From positions 1 through 20,445 of the forward strand of contig DATEHQ010000107.1 of assembly GCA_035279525.1 (NCBI GenBank): a DNA stretch of 20,445 nt, read 5' to 3'. A program made the position numbers and the translations under genes. The stretch comes from DATEHQ01 sp035279525. Its GTDB lineage: Bacteria; Chloroflexota; Dormibacteria; Dormibacterales; Dormibacteraceae. Positions 20,041 through 20,445 of the stretch are shown here, in pieces (position 1 is the first letter of the stretch; every line of letters starts with the position of its first letter). The notes under the pieces are model-generated. The model saw only the letters and a list, made by a program, of their open reading frames with translations. It was not told where the DNA came from and did no database searches.

Positions 20041-20445
20041 GTGTTCATCCTCGTGTGCCTGGTGCTCACGGTGACGTTCGTCGCGCTCACGCGGTCCTCC
20101 ACGCCGTTCGGCGGAGCCCTGGACCTCGCGCCGCATGGGTCCGGGTCCGGTCCGCAGGGCCCCTCACAGCTGGCGCTGCCGAACCTCGAGAACGGCGCGT
20201 GCATGGCGTTCCCGGCGGCGTCGGCGCAGGCCGCCAGGACGGTGTTCATCGACCCTGGCCATGGCGGCCCCGATCCGGGGGTTGTCGGCGTCGTCGGGGG
20301 CCGGCAGGTCGCGGAGAAGGACGCGACGCTGGCGGTGGCGCTGCGGCTGCGGGACCTGCTGCGCGCGGAGGGCTACCGCGTCGTGCTGGCGCGGACGACC
20401 GATTCGTCGGCTCTCAAGCTATCGAGCACGGACTTCGACGGGGGC
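20041..20445 (+). CDS. N-acetylmuramoyl-L-alanine amidase (Amidase_3), partial
   Basis: The gene runs off the right edge. The visible part has one hydrophobic segment (VFILVCLVLTVTFVALT), so it is membrane-anchored or exported. A low-complexity linker follows. The start of the zinc amidase domain then reads TVFIDPGHGGPDPG (first zinc His), the EKDATLAVALRLRDLL helix carrying the zinc Glu, and GYRVVLARTTD. It cleaves the amide between MurNAc and L-Ala in peptidoglycan. The start is uncertain: GTG 20041 is the first standard codon after the TAA at 19984, but it removes part of SLRALFGAV, so a rarer start (CTG 20020) is possible. TATAGA at 20010-20015 may be its -10. Confidence 0.85.
   Translation, partial: MFILVCLVLTVTFVALTRSSTPFGGALDLAPHGSGSGPQGPSQLALPNLENGACMAFPAASAQAARTVFIDPGHGGPDPGVVGVVGGRQVAEKDATLAVALRLRDLLRAEGYRVVLARTTDSSALKLSSTDFDGG

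Overview
The window is GC-rich, densely coding DNA from a bacterial chromosome. Genes run on both strands with short gaps and many 1-4 nt start/stop overlaps. The gene set suggests a free-living, soil-type, GC-rich lineage of the Actinobacteriota/Chloroflexota/Dormibacterota kind: an ATP-dependent DNA ligase, a SufR-like regulator, an actinobacterial-style PlsC-like acyltransferase, a GT87 membrane protein, lipoproteins, and many promoters of leaderless type. Sequence alone does not settle the phylum. No rRNA, intact tRNA, CRISPR array, insertion sequence or phage module was found.

Layout. 1-1181: end of a molybdenum-cofactor operon (moaD, moaE), then a small exported protein. 1211-3529 (minus): an unknown protein, a class V PLP aminotransferase and a class I O-methyltransferase in one coupled operon. 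3552-4175: clpP. 4126-8840 (minus): ATP-dependent DNA ligase, metallo-beta-lactamase hydrolase, CPA1 Na+/H+ antiporter and GT87-type membrane glycosyltransferase, tightly coupled. 8892-9470 (plus): two small Cys-rich proteins. 9484-11727 (minus): SufR-like Fe-S regulator, NAD(P)H-hydrate epimerase and a beta-CASP-type exonuclease, in overlapping frames. 11845-12159 (plus): a divergent unknown 104-aa protein behind a strong promoter.

12201-15554 is the accessory-looking part. A 73-bp direct repeat, about 92% identical between copies, brackets a TolB/WD40-like lipoprotein, a T-arm-like tRNA relic, a Phd/YefM antitoxin with an intact TGTACA-type operator, a decayed RelE/ParE toxin, and a six-bladed Kelch-like lipoprotein. 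15623-20445 returns to ordinary genes: DUF1801 protein, cyclic-nucleotide-binding protein, Zn alcohol dehydrogenase, XerC/D recombinase, PlsC-like acyltransferase, a lipoprotein, and the start of an N-acetylmuramoyl-L-alanine amidase cut by the window edge.

Togetherness. The clearest functional neighbourhood is 7182-10452, where an ATP-dependent ligase and a ligase-associated-type MBL exonuclease flank two unknown cysteine proteins. The exonuclease is translationally coupled to an Fe-S-sensing-type regulator, so a redox-regulated repair set is a reasonable but untested idea. The second clear signal is regulatory: at least seven transcription-unit-leading genes carry TAnnnT 6-8 nt before the start codon, which predicts leaderless mRNAs.
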